Source: Ligustrum vulgare (Eukaryota; Streptophyta; Magnoliopsida; Lamiales; Oleaceae). Taken from it: a stretch of DNA of 64,000 nucleotides. The notes beneath the pieces are model-generated. The model searched no databases and was not told the origin of the DNA. It was given only the letters and a program-made list of their open reading frames with translations. Shown piece by piece: positions 25,602 to 37,807 of the stretch. The stretch's first letter is position 1; the number at the start of each line of letters is the position of its first letter. Where the stretch lies: contig OY743169.1 in assembly GCA_963555705.1 (NCBI GenBank), forward strand, positions 8,804,014 to 8,868,013, given 5' to 3'. A program made the position numbers and the translations under genes.

Positions 25602-27045
25602 TAGCTAAATCCATCGACATATTTCATGTAAGAATTATGCCTAATATGTAGTTTGGTTGATCTAATTAGGGTCATGTCATTTGTACTTTATTACAAAAGT
25701 ATATAAAGTAATTATCAAAATCAGACCAATTGTAATTTATTACATTAATTTATAAATTGTAATTTATTACATAAGTGTATATATTTGTAATTGAGCATTA
25801 GGATATCTAACCAGTTGAATCTAGTAATGCAATTATCAAGAAGCAAGAAATAAGCAACTAGCTATTACAGGCATATATGTTTTGCTTTGCGTATGGCATC
25901 ACATTTGCTTGGGCTTGTATTTTTGGATGATTAATAACTTCACTCAAAAAAGGGCATTCGTGTACACCTTCGGTAATGAAAAAATAAACAAATAAATAAT
26001 ATATATATAAAATTCTCAAGTGGTAGGCGACAAGTCAAGAACCAGTTGTGCAACTTGAGTAAAATTTACCTTATTAACTTAAAATTAGTATATATGTCCT
26101 ATTAAACAAGATTGAGTGACTAAAAAATAATAATGTGAATATGTGTTATTTTAGAGGAAAAGTACGTTAACAATTCATTTTGTAATGTCATGTACGAGTA
26201 AAGAATTCTTGTTTGTTGTAGGGGGATAAAGAATTCTTGTTTGTTGAAGAGGGAATATAATTCTTTTTACGATTTTGCTAATAGGACATCTTAAATTATT
26301 ACATCTTGAAAATTCAATTCTAGAGGTTGTATCTTTTGTAACAATGTTAGTTAAACGCATATTTTATCGAATTCCATATACTTGGCACAATGTGCGATTC
26401 AAGCAAATTGAACTTATTATTTGGGCAACTTTTAATATTTTGAAAATTGATATTGTTCTGGTCCATTCTGTTGTGAATTAGGAACTCTGACTCTATTTTA
26501 TCGAGAGCAATTAATATCAAAAAAGAGAAAAAACAATCAAGAAATATAAGATTTATAAAGATGCGAATGTGAGACTACATCCTCTTCCACTACTGCACAA
26601 ATTCACCATAATGAAAATAATGTTTACAAGAGAAAACATATGTACACATGTCTTCTCTCCATTTTGATGGATAATAAAAATATATGTATTATGCCTTATT
26701 TATAAGATTGAATTGGAGCGAATTCGATTTCTAGGACTCCAATTTTGTAATAAAATTTTACAAAAACATGATCTCCTAAGTAGTCATTAACTAGTATTTT
26801 CGTCCGGGGTTTGCCCCTAACCCTTGAAAGGGGGCTGCCTGTCCCCTTCAAACCCCCAAGGCAACCTTAACGGGGAGGTGAACCCCATCTTGTTCCGCGA
26901 AGTGGAAATAATTAGTGTCGACATTATTTAGACTTGATAAATAATTATGCTCAACAACTTAACACATTCAACTGAGGTTTAGGAAGAATTAATATGTAAC
27001 AACTTTTTTTTTTTTTTTTTCATTTCTGATTTGGTTCAAATGATT
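25602..27045. other. Intergenic; includes a GC-rich hairpin
   Basis: Mostly AT-rich with no supported gene. A short tandem duplication is at about 26199-26249 (TAAAGAATTCTTGTTTGTTG twice). At 26806-26856 a GC-rich inverted repeat (GGGGTTTG ... CAAACCCC, with inner TTGAAAGGGG/CCCCTTCAA pairing) breaks the composition. A poly-T run of about 18 lies near 27005-27022. Confidence 0.5.
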
Positions 27046-27129
27046 AAAGTTTAAAAATTGCAACTTGCCAATCGTGCGATGTCTACTATAAATTTTTTTA
27101 AAAAAATTTATGATAGTTACTTGTTTACT

Positions 27130-27362
27130 TCACATTTATTGACACTGGATTATGGTTTGCAGTTCACGCCAAAATTCCTTGTGTGGAACGTTTGCTGCCA
27201 TGTGAAATGGATTTGGAATGGCATAGGTTTTTGTAATTATTGAGATAAATTGATTGTGATCGATCATTTTAATGCGGAGTCTTTGTTTAGATGTTATCAT
27301 CATACTATGAGTCGAGCGTTTTGTCCCCAAGCAAAGACAACTTGTTAATTGCTTTTACTCAT
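27130..27362. repeat. Duplicated segment A, left part
   Basis: 27170-27360 is similar to 36020-36143 plus 37808-37860 (for example GTTTGCTGCCATGTGAAAT, then ACTATGAGTCGAG, then AATTGCTTTTACTC). Segment A continues after the Tat-like element at 35764-35815. The two segments are paralogous copies, each later hit by a different transposon. Confidence 0.65.
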
Positions 27363-28220
27363 TGATCGGTATATTTTTTGTCATTCCATTATTAAAATAT
27401 TACTTTTCACCTTTATACGTGAGGTCCAAGGTCATGCTTTGGGCCGGCCTTCTATCTTACCTGATCGATACAGATTCACGACGTCTTACAATAATTTAGG
27501 GGTTCGGTTTATAATAGGTCGGGATTACCTTGATCAATGGGTCGATCACATCCAGGACCAACAACCAAATAAGCACATGGTCGGGCAAGAATGTCCCGGC
27601 CATGCATAGATCGGGATTGATACCCGACCTTATTAGGTTACGAAATTCGTTCATGTACAATTCAACATATTTGCCCGGGCTTATCCTATCACTACATAGG
27701 TCGGTCACTCCCGACCTTATCAAAAATCTCATTGATGATAAGATATATGGTCGGCATGTCCCGGTCACATCACGCTTAGAAGCCCAGCACAGATAGGACT
27801 TCGAACCTTCTTCATTAATGGGCTTCATTCATGGACCTCCTTCTTGTGCCTCCATAACAAGACATATCCTATAAGGAAACGTCCTAAAAAAGAGGAAGTA
27901 CAATTCTTATAAGATTAAAACTCCTCTTAAAAGGTAAGTTTATACCAAAATGACTAATTCTTTAGTTAAAACAGGCTATGTGCTTTTCAGCCCTATAAAT
28001 ACGTCTCTTTTGATCGCATATTATTCATTCATAATTCTTTACATATATTCCAGTTATATATTTTCTGCTTCTTTCCAGAATACTAATTCCACACTGTAGG
28101 GGCGACGAGGGCATCCCTCGTTGCCTTTTTTGCAGGTTTCTTGGAAGAGTGGATCATCATCTTCAAATAAATATCAGTCTTTGATCTTGCCACGTCAAGG
28201 TCAGAAAAATTACCGAAACA
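27363..28220 (+). repeat. Tat-like 5' LTR
   Basis: Contains several GGTCGG...CCCGACC palindromes (near 27515, 27610, 27700), a TATAAATA at about 27992-27999 as the likely TATA box, and GCGACGAGGGCATCCCTCGTTGC near the 3' end, an inverted repeat. Confidence 0.9.
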
Positions 28221-28222
28221 AT

Positions 28223-28240
28223 TGGCGCCGTCTGTGGGAA
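28223..28240 (+). promoter_or_regulatory. Tat-type primer-binding site
   Basis: TGGCGCCGTCTGTGGGAA, two bases after the LTR. This is the primer site common in plant Tat/Ogre/Retand-type Ty3/gypsy elements. Confidence 0.85.
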
Positions 28241-29205
28241 TTCGATCTAAAAACCATGTTGTCCAAAGATCGATTTCAAAATAAATAAAATCTCAAAAAA
28301 TTAAAGTCTTCCAGCCGTCCTCTCCAAATTGCCCAGTGAACAGGAGAAAATCGTGAGCTGCTATTTTTTCCCCAACGTCATACTGCCAAAGAAGATGACT
28401 TAATACCAGCTGCCATAAATCTGTAAATCCTTGATGAACGCAGCAACAAGGACTCATCTCACAACCGCCGCAAAAAAAAAAAAAAAGAGACTCAACCCGA
28501 CCAACGTAGTCAAGACCTCGTCGAGGATTCACCTTGTCATAACTTTCGATTACCGCCGTCAAAATGGCTAGCAGAGCTCACCCTGACGACCACCGTCAAG
28601 GCTGTGGCTCAAAATTTTGAAGAACATCTCATTCCTTCGATTTCGTTGGTTATTTGAATTGGAAACGAGGAAATTTCCAATGAATTTATGAATTATGAAC
28701 TCCATCATCATGGCGTAAACCTCCAACTGTCACTGTTAAATTAATCCAACAACCCCTATGTTCAATTGAAGCTTTGAACTTGAAGTAAGTTTTAGCACCA
28801 GCGTCAAAGCCAATGCAAATTCTCAACTCTGTCAGGATGCGCATGACTCCGTCTCCATGAATTTGGTTGAACGTTCCAAAGAAGAAGGGCTGGTGGGTTT
28901 ATTGAACCACAAAAATTCTTGGGCCAGATTAATGTGTTAGCGAAACATTGAGGTCAGTTATTTATATGTGCGCTTGCAAAAGCAGAAATTTCTGTTCACA
29001 CCACAGTAGTGCTTTGTGTGTTTGGAACTGGAAGACCTACGTATATGCTAACTGATTTTGGCACCTTATGAGTTATACTTGAAAAACTCTATATACTGAA
29101 AATTGGAAAAACTAAAGGCCAGTTCACTCATCTGAATTGTGAACCTTGCATGGCACACATTGCTAATGGTAACTAGGGCGTGCCCTTACGGTGGACACAT
29201 GGTGA

Positions 29206-29439
29206 TTAAGTTTTAAGCCTCTAATTAAATCGGCCAAAACTCTAGCAGATAAAATTGATAAAGTCAAAGTACGTTGTCTCTTTCATTGGGGCGAGTCACA
29301 TCAGGAAGATAACCTATTTGAATATATGAATAATGATCGTGCTTGGGGTCGTCCTGAGCATATCAATCACACCAGACATTGGCTTGTGTCCAGGGTGCAA
29401 GTAGCTCGGGTCCCACCTCTCCTACGACTACTGAAATAA
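29206..29439 (+). pseudogene. Unrecognised exon-like open frame inside the LARD-like element
   Basis: An open frame of about 77 codons without ATG, reading through FHWGESHQEDNLFEYMN and ending RVPPLLRLLK before a stop. Its amino-acid mix looks like real coding sequence, unlike the AT-rich surroundings. A GGTGTAC donor-like site overlaps the end. I do not recognise the family. It may be a host gene piece captured by the retrotransposon, or a decayed element gene. Confidence 0.3.
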
Positions 29440-30927
29440 GGTGTACTCTTACCCTACTTGTCAATTCTTGTGCAATTTGGTAGAAATTTGGTGAAAGAAA
29501 AATTAACCAAATTCTGTGTGATACCATTGCATCAAATATATTTTGACAAGCAACTAAATTAGTCAAAATTGTTGCCAGCAATTAAAAAGGGGTAGTGGAA
29601 ATCAAAGTTATTATATGCGGCTAATTGCTAAATTGCTTGTCAAGTCAATTTCCTTATATATTTTCTTGAATTGGATAGGCTGCAATTCGAAAGTCCTTCA
29701 TGTTAGGAAACCTCTTTTGTACCTAATTTTAGATCCATGGTACCAAATAATTATTTAAACACTGCAGGAAGCTGTAGCACACCCCATTCCCAGCTTATAC
29801 ACATTTAAAACTTACGAAGGCCTTGGCCTTCTACACTATTGTTGTGACTAAAGGCATACAGGAAACCACTATGTTCCTATCAGCAGGATTTCTGCAAATA
29901 TTTGAGACAAGTCCATTCTCATTCCGTGGCCAGTTGACAGCACCAGTTGCAAAGACTGTCAAAGTGGACAAAATTGAATCACAAATCTATTGCCAAGGTA
30001 CAATTGAGAGTAGTCGAAACGAGCAGAAAAGGAAGTAACCATTTTACCTATTCCATCTTCCTTCCTATTCTTATTTACATAGCTGCAATTCTCTTCTATC
30101 AACTGCTGTTGCTCATTACATTTGCAAAGTTTCTCGCTTGTGACTCACTTCATCTCCTGTCAGTCACTACAATGTTCTCAATTAAAAATTTTCAAATATA
30201 AAGAAAATATAGGCTGATTACCGAAGTTATTATTGATAAGTAAAATTGAATTTAACAAATTTAGAATAATGATGTGCAAATGTTATACATTACCATCTGA
30301 TTTAATTTTCATGATATATCCTGGGCACTGTATATATGAACAAAAAAGGGTGGATGCGTAATATATAAAAAAGCCCAATTCGATTATTTTGCTTGATGTC
30401 TTTGACTTAGTAACTTTAGAACACAGGTCATCAGCCTTGTTTTCTTTATTTTAATTCACACCTTCCATAGATAGGAACCCATCAAGCACCGAAATTTGTT
30501 TTCTTTTATTTCCATTCGAGTCAATATCATTGCATTAGCATACATTTCACTATCATAATTCCGATCTATAATTTAGCTAGGATGGGTGCAAGATGACTCC
30601 GAATACAAAGACTTTGTGCCACATGCTGCACTTCTACTAAGTACCATTTTTGTGTCATTCACTCGACTTGTTCATCTCATTTTGTAAAATTTTGCACTTG
30701 AGACTTACCTAGTTGAACCTCTAGTCACTCTTTTATTACTTCCTTGCTGACATTAGTAAACAAGGGAGATATTGAGATATTTTCATTCATTTGCTTCCGT
30801 CAAAGAATGGAAAGCTTTTAAAGTCATATCATTAGTTACTGGACATTTTATTGATAAAGTTGTATTAACCTCAATTTAACTTCAGTTTATGTTCCTTATG
30901 CGAGATTTGGATAAAGCACCTCAACGG

Positions 30928-31082
30928 GATCTCCTATCAATTATGGTGCAATATGGCTTCCAATTGTAATTGCTGAGCCTTTTGATCAAAGCCGTCGAAG
31001 CAACTACTACTTAACGATGAGTAAGGATTTCCTCAAGTTCTGGGTCATTTTTGGATCTACCCGAGGAATTGCAAAAACGAGG
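30928..31082 (+). pseudogene. Second unrecognised exon-like open frame inside the LARD-like element
   Basis: After a stop near 30930 the frame is open for about 50 codons, including GAIWLPIVIAEPFDQSRR and SKDFLKFWVIFGS, and ends at AAAACGAG followed by GTGTACTC, a plausible splice donor. The fragment at 29206 ends at the same GGTGTACTC string. I do not recognise the family. It may be an exon of the same captured host gene. Confidence 0.3.
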
Positions 31083-31879
31083 TGTACTCTAACACTCTTT
31101 AATTCAACAATCATTGCATAATGTTGATCATATGTTAGAGCTCAAAAAATTAACAATTCCATATTATCTGTTGCTACTGCTAAATAATGAGCTAATCAAC
31201 TCTAAATAGGATTACTTATCTTTGCTCAAATTGCTAATCTAATCGGTAAGTTAAGGTTAATTTATTAGATCTGCAATAGCTTGTGATATGTGATTCAAGA
31301 AATATGCTTTTCGATCATAAGATATTTATTTCTTATTACAAGTCGAGAGTTGCGACCAAGACTCAAAATGGAATGTTCTTGGTACAATTATGACAAAACA
31401 ATTATGATCTATGAGCAATGTGCCTAAATGATTACAATCAATTAATTATTGATCTTTGAAAGCCTCATAATCTGTTAATGTGCTAATTTAATGAAATCCA
31501 ATTGTAATTTTGGTCACGTTATTTACAAATATGATCAGATTAATAACACACTAGTTGAATTCAATTGCTTGCTAAGTTTGAAGTTATTTGATTCATTCCC
31601 ATGATGATTCATGCTATTTTTTGTGATCTAAAGTTTGTATAACTTGGAAATTGGCTGAGTTAAGTAGCGACATATAAAGTGACTCACACAGTGATCAATT
31701 ATATAAAACATCATATTTCTATGTGATCACCAATAGAAACACTTAATATATTTTAGCATGACCTTCCTGGGTACAATCTACATTGATTAAAACGCTCCAA
31801 CCGCTTTCTTCAATAGCTAATCATATTAATTGAAAAAATGTTTGCTTTGGATCAATTAAATTCCCGCTAAAATAAGACT

Positions 31880-32340
31880 CGGCTTATTACTTAACATAAG
31901 CTCGGCTTAGTCCTTGCCTAACATAAGCTCGAGCTCATTAATTAGCATGAGCTCAGCTTATCATTCCTTAACATTAACTTGAGCTCATTATTTAAACATG
32001 AGCTCGACCTATTATTTCCTAACACAAGCTCGGTCTTATGTGCTAACATGAGCTCGGCCTATAACTCCCGCTAAAACAAGCTTAGGCTTATTACTCAACA
32101 TAAGCTCGACTTGTTCTTTTCCTAAACATAAACTCGAGCTCATTACTTAACATAAGGTTGGCTTATTACTTCTTAGCATAAGCTCAAGCTTATTATTTCT
32201 TAACATAAGCTCAGCTTATTGTTTCTCGACATGAATTAAAGATTATTAATTAATATAATCTCGGCTTACTCCTTGCTTAAACATATCAATAAGCTCTATT
32301 ATCAATGCAAGCCATAATCCCTCGTCAATCTGAGCTTAAC
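31880..32340 (+). repeat. Diverged short tandem repeats, AACATAAGCTCGGCTTATT type
   Basis: About fifteen imperfect copies of a roughly 30-base unit around (A)ACATAAGCTCG(A/G)(G)CT(T/C)ATTA. A second block of the same unit is at about 34005-34385. AAGCTCGAGCTC cores are locally palindromic. Confidence 0.75.
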
Positions 32341-32472
32341 TTCTATGCCCTCCAGTCATCGAACGAAAACAACTGTGATAATTAAAGAAAACCTACCATA
32401 CCACATTGGGAGTGATTTACAACGTCGACCACAAAGCATGACTTTATAAATATCTCCCAAAAACACAAGGTC

Positions 32473-33040
32473 AAATAATTTACAATGTTTCATATGGTAA
32501 GACGTTACAAATTATTTCCTCGCAAATAATTTACAATGTCTCATATGGCAAGACGTTACAAATTATTTCCTTACAAATAATTTACAATGTCTCATATGGT
32601 AAGGCGTTACAAATTATTTCCTCGCAAATAATTTACAATGTCTCATATAGTAAGGCGTTACAAATTATTTCCTTACAAATAATTTACAATATCTCATATG
32701 GTAAGGCGTTACAAATTATTTCATTACAAATAATTTACAATGTCTCATATGGCAAGGTGTTACAAATTATTTTCCTACAAATAATTTACAGTGTCTCATA
32801 TGGCAAGGCGTTACAAATTATTTCCTCGCAAATAATTTACAATGTCTCATATGGTAAGGCGTTACAAATTATTTCCTTACAAATAATTTACAATGTCTCA
32901 TATGGCGAGGCGTTACAAATTATTTTCTCTCAAATAATTTACAATGTCTCATATGGCAAGGCGTTACAAATTATTTCCTTACAAATAATTTACAATGTCT
33001 CATATGGCAAGGCGTTACAAATTATTTCCTCATAAATAAA
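32473..33040 (+). repeat. 51-bp tandem array, about 11 copies
   Basis: The unit runs AAATAATTTACAATGTCTCA, TATGGCAAGGCGTTACAAAT, TATTTCCTTAC with few changes. Because 51 is a multiple of three it makes an open frame encoding a 17-residue repeat (YNVSYGKALQIIS-type) over part of the array. Each unit has AAATAATTT and AAATTATTT, which can pair. I regard the open frame as a by-product of the unit length. Confidence 0.9.
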
Positions 33041-34004
33041 TTATAAGGTCGACCAAAATATCCGACCTGACGAATTATTTCAACACAAATAATGTACAGG
33101 ATCAACCATCATGCCCGGCCTCACAGATTGCTTCCCTATGAAGAGTCTATAAGGTCGACCTACATGTCCGACATATTTCCTTAAATTACGCAAAGTCAAG
33201 GGTTTGACCCTTCTTTGTGCAAAGGGCTTACTGTTTACAAGGTCGGCTTAAATGCCCGACCTGTCTAACCATTCCCTTAAAACTACACAAAGTCAAATAA
33301 TTTACAAGGTGGGTCACATGGCACGAATTTATAAACTATTTCCTCAAAAACACGAAGTCGAGGACCTGACCATTTCTTTGTGTAAATCCTATACAAGATC
33401 GACCTTGATCGACCTTACAAATTTTTTTCCATGAATTCACAAATTCAATAGCTTGATCACTTCTTTGTGTAAATTATTTACAAGGTCGGTCTTGATCGAC
33501 AATACAAATTATTTTTCATAAACTCACGAAAGGGCAGGGCTTGACCCCTCATTTGCGTAAAGTCCATAAGGTTGGCCATGATCGACCTGTATAACTATAC
33601 TTCAAAATTATAAAGGGTTTCTAGTTCAAAGCACGAGCTCACTGCCATATTCAAAATACCCAACCTATCAACCATTCTTGTAAATTACACAAAATCAAGG
33701 ACTTGGCCCATTCTCTGTGCGGAAATTTACAAGGTCGGCCACAATACCCGACCTTACAATTAAATTCCCAAAAATCACAAAGTGAAGGGCTTGACCCTTT
33801 CTTTATTAAAAATAATTTACAGGGCCAGTCACATAGCACGACCTTCACAAGTTATTGGTGACACTACCTAGCTAAGTTGTTTCTTGCCCACACGCAAGCG
33901 CTCAAAGCCTTAAATCACGAGCAAACAATTAGATACTTGCTCATGCAAGTACACATGGTCATTCTCAAGCAGTCAAGTAATCAAATCACATAATGAAGTC
34001 CCCG
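33041..34004 (+). repeat. Loose repeats with AGGTCGACC / GCCCGACCT motifs
   Basis: Irregular repetition of TTTACAAGGTCG(A/G)CC, (A)TGCCCGACCT and AAAGTCAAGGGCTTGACCC, sharing the GGTCGG/CCGACC words of the LTRs. No gene. Confidence 0.6.
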
Positions 34005-34890
34005 GATCTACATAAGCTCAGGTTTATTACTTTACATGCTCGGGCTTATTTACATTCTGCATAATGCTCGGGTTTATTACATAACATAAACTCATGCTTA
34101 ATTCTTGCTAACATATGCTCGAGCTCATTACTTAACATAAGTCCAAGCTTATTCCTTGATATAAGTTGGGCTTATTCTTGCTTAACAAAAGCTCGAGCTC
34201 ATTACTTGACATAAGCTCGTGCTTAATTCTTTCCAACATAAACCAAAGCTCATTCCTTAACATAACATCGGCTTATTCTTGCATGACATAAGCTCGAGCT
34301 CATTACTTAACATAAGTTCAGCTTTTTATTCCTTAAACATAAGTTCGGACTCAATCCTTACCTAACATACGCTCTTGTTATTTTCCCAATACATAACCAT
34401 CGCATCACATCCTACCAAAACCACGATGTCTCATTATTTCATATCCATCTCTCCCCGGGTTGATAAGGGATGCACGGGGGCTTACAATTAGTCCAAATTC
34501 TGTCTTGCATGGACAGCTGAAAAATCCTACTTCGATATTGCAACTGGAGATTATATAACCTTATCCAAATACTGCCATCAAGAGTCCAAGACTCCAACGT
34601 CTCCAAACCATCCGAATAACCTAATTCTACCTGGAATGTGCTAATTCCTCCATAAATACCGGGTCTTCAACCACTGTCCGATTCATAAAAGACAAGACCT
34701 CTACGTGTGAATTAGTGAAACTCATGAGATGGGACGAATGTAAGAATACTCTTAGTTGTTCTCAAGATTTGGTAAGTGAAAGTCTTTTGCTAGAAGTAAG
34801 ATCCATGTTTCATAGCACTACCTCAACCTTACTATAGCAATAATTAAACTTGATATGACATACGTCTAGAGGCCGGAGCTCGACCTCTGA

Positions 34891-34904
34891 CGCACGGGGG
34901 CTGA
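34891..34904 (+). promoter_or_regulatory. Polypurine tract of the Tat-like element
   Basis: CGCACGGGGGCTGA directly before the 3' LTR. A related CGCACGGGGGCTTAC, not followed by an LTR, is near 34472. Confidence 0.7.
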
Positions 34905-35763
34905 TGATCGGTATATTTTTGGTCATTCCATTATTAAAATATTACTTTTCACCTTTATACGTGAGGCCCAAGGTCATGCTTTGGGCCGGCCTTCTATTTT
35001 GCCTGATCGATACAGATTCACGACGTCTTACAATAATTTAGGGGTTCGGTTTATAATAGGTCGGGATTATCTTGATCAATGGGTCGATCACATCCAGAAC
35101 CAACAACCAAATAAGCACATGGTCAGGCAAGAATGCCCCGGCCATGCATAGATCGGGATTGATGCCCGACCTTATTAGGTTACGAAATTCGTTCATGTAC
35201 AATTCAACATATTTGCCCGGGCTTATCCTATCACTACATAGGTCGGTCACTCCCGACCTTATCAAAAATCTCATTGATGATAAGATATATGGTCGGCCTG
35301 TCCCGGTCACATCACGCTTAGAAGCCCAGCACAGATAGGACTTCGAACCTTCTTCATTAATGGGCTTCATTCATGGACCTCCTTCTTGGGCCTCCATAAC
35401 AAGACATATCCTATAAGGAAACGTCCTAAAAAAGAGGAAGTACAATTCTTATAAGATTAAAACTCCTCTTAAAAGGTAAGTTTACACCAAAAGGACTCAT
35501 TCTTTAGTTAAAACAGGCTATGTGCTTTTCAGCCCTATAAATACGTCTCTTTTGATCGCATATTATTCATTCATAATTCTTTACATATATTCCAGTTATA
35601 TATTTTCTGCTTCTCTTCAGAATACTAATTCTCACACTGGAGGGGCGACGAGGGCATCCCTCGTTGCCTTTTTTGCAGGTTTCTTGGAAGCGTGGATTAT
35701 CATCTTCAACAAAATATCAGCCTTTGATCTTGCCACGTCAAGGTCAGAAAAATTACCGAAACA
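34905..35763 (+). repeat. Tat-like 3' LTR
   Basis: Partner of 27363-28220, same length within one base. Followed by CTCAC, the right-hand target copy. Confidence 0.9.
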
Positions 35764-36019
35764 CTCACTTTATTTGTAACTAACTTTTTAGATTGCTTCC
35801 AAGAGTGGTTGAAAATTGGAGAAAGAAAATCTGTGCGATTAAAAAAAATTTGAGAAATTGCATAATTTATAAATAAAATAGTTTATAAAGCATTTTTTTA
35901 TAGTTTACATATTGAACAATAATGACATGTCAAATCATGGTAATGTCCCAAAATCAAATTTGATTCACAAATTAAACCATTGGAGTCGCAGTACCTATCA
36001 AATACCAATTATCATGATA

Positions 36020-36143
36020 ATGCAATTTGTTGTGTGGACTGTTTGCTGCCATGTGAAATAGGTTTGGAATGGAATAGGTTTTGTAATTATAGAGATAAAT
36101 TGATTGCAATGTTATTACGGATATTATACCATCGTACTATGAG
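36020..36143. repeat. Duplicated segment B, left part
   Basis: Homologous to 27170-27310. It continues at 37808-37905 after the hAT insertion and keeps the uninterrupted TTTTACTCGCTTTAACC that corresponds to the Tat-like element's target in segment A. Confidence 0.65.
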
Positions 36144-37807
36144 CAGGGGCGGATCCACCTATATGCGAGATAGCGCGGTCGAGCTACCTCGTCGTCGGTG
36201 ATCCGCCACTGGCGCTGCGAAGGTGGCGCTGATGCTTCCGACTGGTTTGAATTTTTTTTTTTTTTTTTACCCAAAGTAGTACCCAACTCCTAAGCCCAAA
36301 CCAAACCAGAATCACCAGATACAAATCGATCTCCATTTGGTCCAACAAGCCAAATCTGAAAATTTAATCCCTAACCTTGGTCCTTGGCACTTTCTCAATT
36401 CTCTCAATCACCAACGTAAGTGCAACAGCGTTGCCCCACCGCCGTCGACCACCACTGTTGATGACAACGCCAGTTGCCGCCTACCATCGTCATCGCCGGT
36501 CACTCTCTAGTCCAGGCCAGCACCTTCCGCCACTGGTGACTGACTGCATCTGCTACCTGCTGCTGACGGTAATAGTTGTTAATTTAATTGTTATGTTTTT
36601 ATTATTATTATTTTATTTTTTTTGATTTTGTAATTTTCAGATTTTGTAATGTTATTATGTTAATGTCTAAGTCTTAAACATTTTAATAAATATTATTGAT
36701 GTTTGATTTCTCAATTTTTTGGTTAGGTTAGACTATCAATTGCCCATTGTCATTCCCCAAGTTTTTATCCATTTGTGATTTCTCACTAAGGTTAAACCTT
36801 AATTCGTTATAAACTTATAATTGATTTGAAAATTATGCATAAATGTTACATTTAAGTTTTTGTAATGTGGTTAGTTTTGTAAATTGTTTGTGATTTCTCA
36901 CTAAGGCTAAACCTTAATTCGTTATAAACTTATAATTGATTTGAGAATTATGCATAAATGTTACATTTAAGTTTTTGCAATGTGATTAGTTTTGTAAATT
37001 GTGATTATTGTGATAAAAATATGATATGATTTGATTTGTGAATTGTGATTATTGATTTATAGGTTGTAAATTGAGATTTAGTGAATATTTGATTTCATTT
37101 GTGATTATTTATTTACAGATTATGGAATTTTTTTCCACCCTAAATGAAAGTCTCAATTTCAAGTGATAACTCAATTTCTCATCGTTTGAATATCAGGTAT
37201 GTGAGGCTTGCCTTATTTTAGTTTTGAATTTGAAATGTTATTTGGAAATTTTGCGTCAATGTTAAGTTTTTAGAATGTGTTCACTGGTGAGCCCGTATTC
37301 CCCTTATGTGAAATAAATTATATAGTGAATTGTGTTTTGTGATTAGGATTTTGATGAATATTTCACTTTTAAATTGTGATTATGTTTATTGGGATCACAA
37401 ATTTGTTGAGTATTTGATTTGATTTATGCATTGTGATCGTTGATTTACAGATAATGGAACATTTTTTTTTAACCTAAACGGAATTCTCAACCTAGTAATT
37501 CTAGTTCTAATGGTCCCACCACTACTTCTAGTATACCACAAGAGTTATTAGACTTTGATAAGAAAACAAAATTTCACACTACATTCAATATGAATGATCT
37601 TGTGTCAAATCCAGGAAAAATATCCCAATCGATTCGTATGATCCTAACATTAGAGATGATGTTAGGATGATATACTTATTGATTAGTTTTTAATATTATT
37701 TAATTAAATATTAAATAAAAAATTTAGCTACTGTACCGTCATCGATCAACGGTCCACGATCAACCGCTGACCGCTCTAACTGGATTTTAGTCCTAGATCC
37801 GCCACTG
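36144..37807 (+). mobile_element. hAT element, 1664 bp, perfect 8-bp TSD ACTATGAG
   Basis: The ends CAGGGGCGGATCCAC and GATCCGCCACTG are hAT-type inverted repeats, flanked by ACTATGAG at 36136-36143 and 37808-37815. Inside are a GC-rich block (36420-36560), a direct duplication of about 118 bases (near 36772-36889 and 36890-37007), and the remnant of a hAT-type coding start. Much of the transposase is missing, so it is non-autonomous. Confidence 0.93.
37455..37690 (+). pseudogene. N-terminal hAT (TTF-type zinc finger) transposase remnant
   Basis: From the ATG in ATAATGGAACATTTT (near 37452) the reading includes NDLVSNPGK and, after a one-base shift, PIDSYDPNIRDDVRMIYLL. This resembles the DLVSDPG..PI..Y.PN.RD.VRR.YL pattern at the start of TTF-zinc-finger hAT transposases. 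The finger and catalytic domain that should follow are absent. A TTTACAG acceptor-like sequence precedes both this ATG and a similar one near 37123, suggesting a duplicated exon start. Confidence 0.6.

Larger units (their letters stand above)
27363..35763 (+). mobile_element. Non-coding Tat-primed LTR retrotransposon (LARD-like), 8.4 kb
   Basis: LTRs of 858 bp (27363-28220) and 859 bp (34905-35763) begin TGATCGGTATA and end ACCGAAACA. The primer site and polypurine tract lie in the expected places. Flanks are CTCAT and CTCAC, a 5-bp duplication with one change; the paralogous empty site near 37855 reads TACTCGCTTTAACC. The 6.7-kb interior has no gag, RT or integrase. It holds a 51-bp tandem array and other repeats instead. 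I counted roughly 25 differences between the LTRs, about 97% identity, so the insertion is fairly recent. It would depend on an autonomous Tat-like partner. Confidence 0.9.

Noticed and set aside
26175..26481. Overlapping 60-68-codon frames on both strands
   Set aside because: AT-rich sequence with no motif, and the frames overlap each other; no reason to prefer either.
27496..27828. 110-codon frame in both Tat-like LTRs (also 35038-35370)
   Set aside because: It is open in both LTRs only because they are near-identical. It spans palindromic LTR sequence and shows no protein motif.
28575..28620. Similarity of ACCGTCAAGGCTGTGGCTCAA to 38045-38065
   Set aside because: Only about 30 bases match and the flanks do not; too short to claim a duplication or shared element.
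32757..33035. 92-codon frame with 17-residue repeats
   Set aside because: It follows from a 51-bp tandem unit divisible by three. It has no start context, and lies in the non-coding interior of an LTR element.
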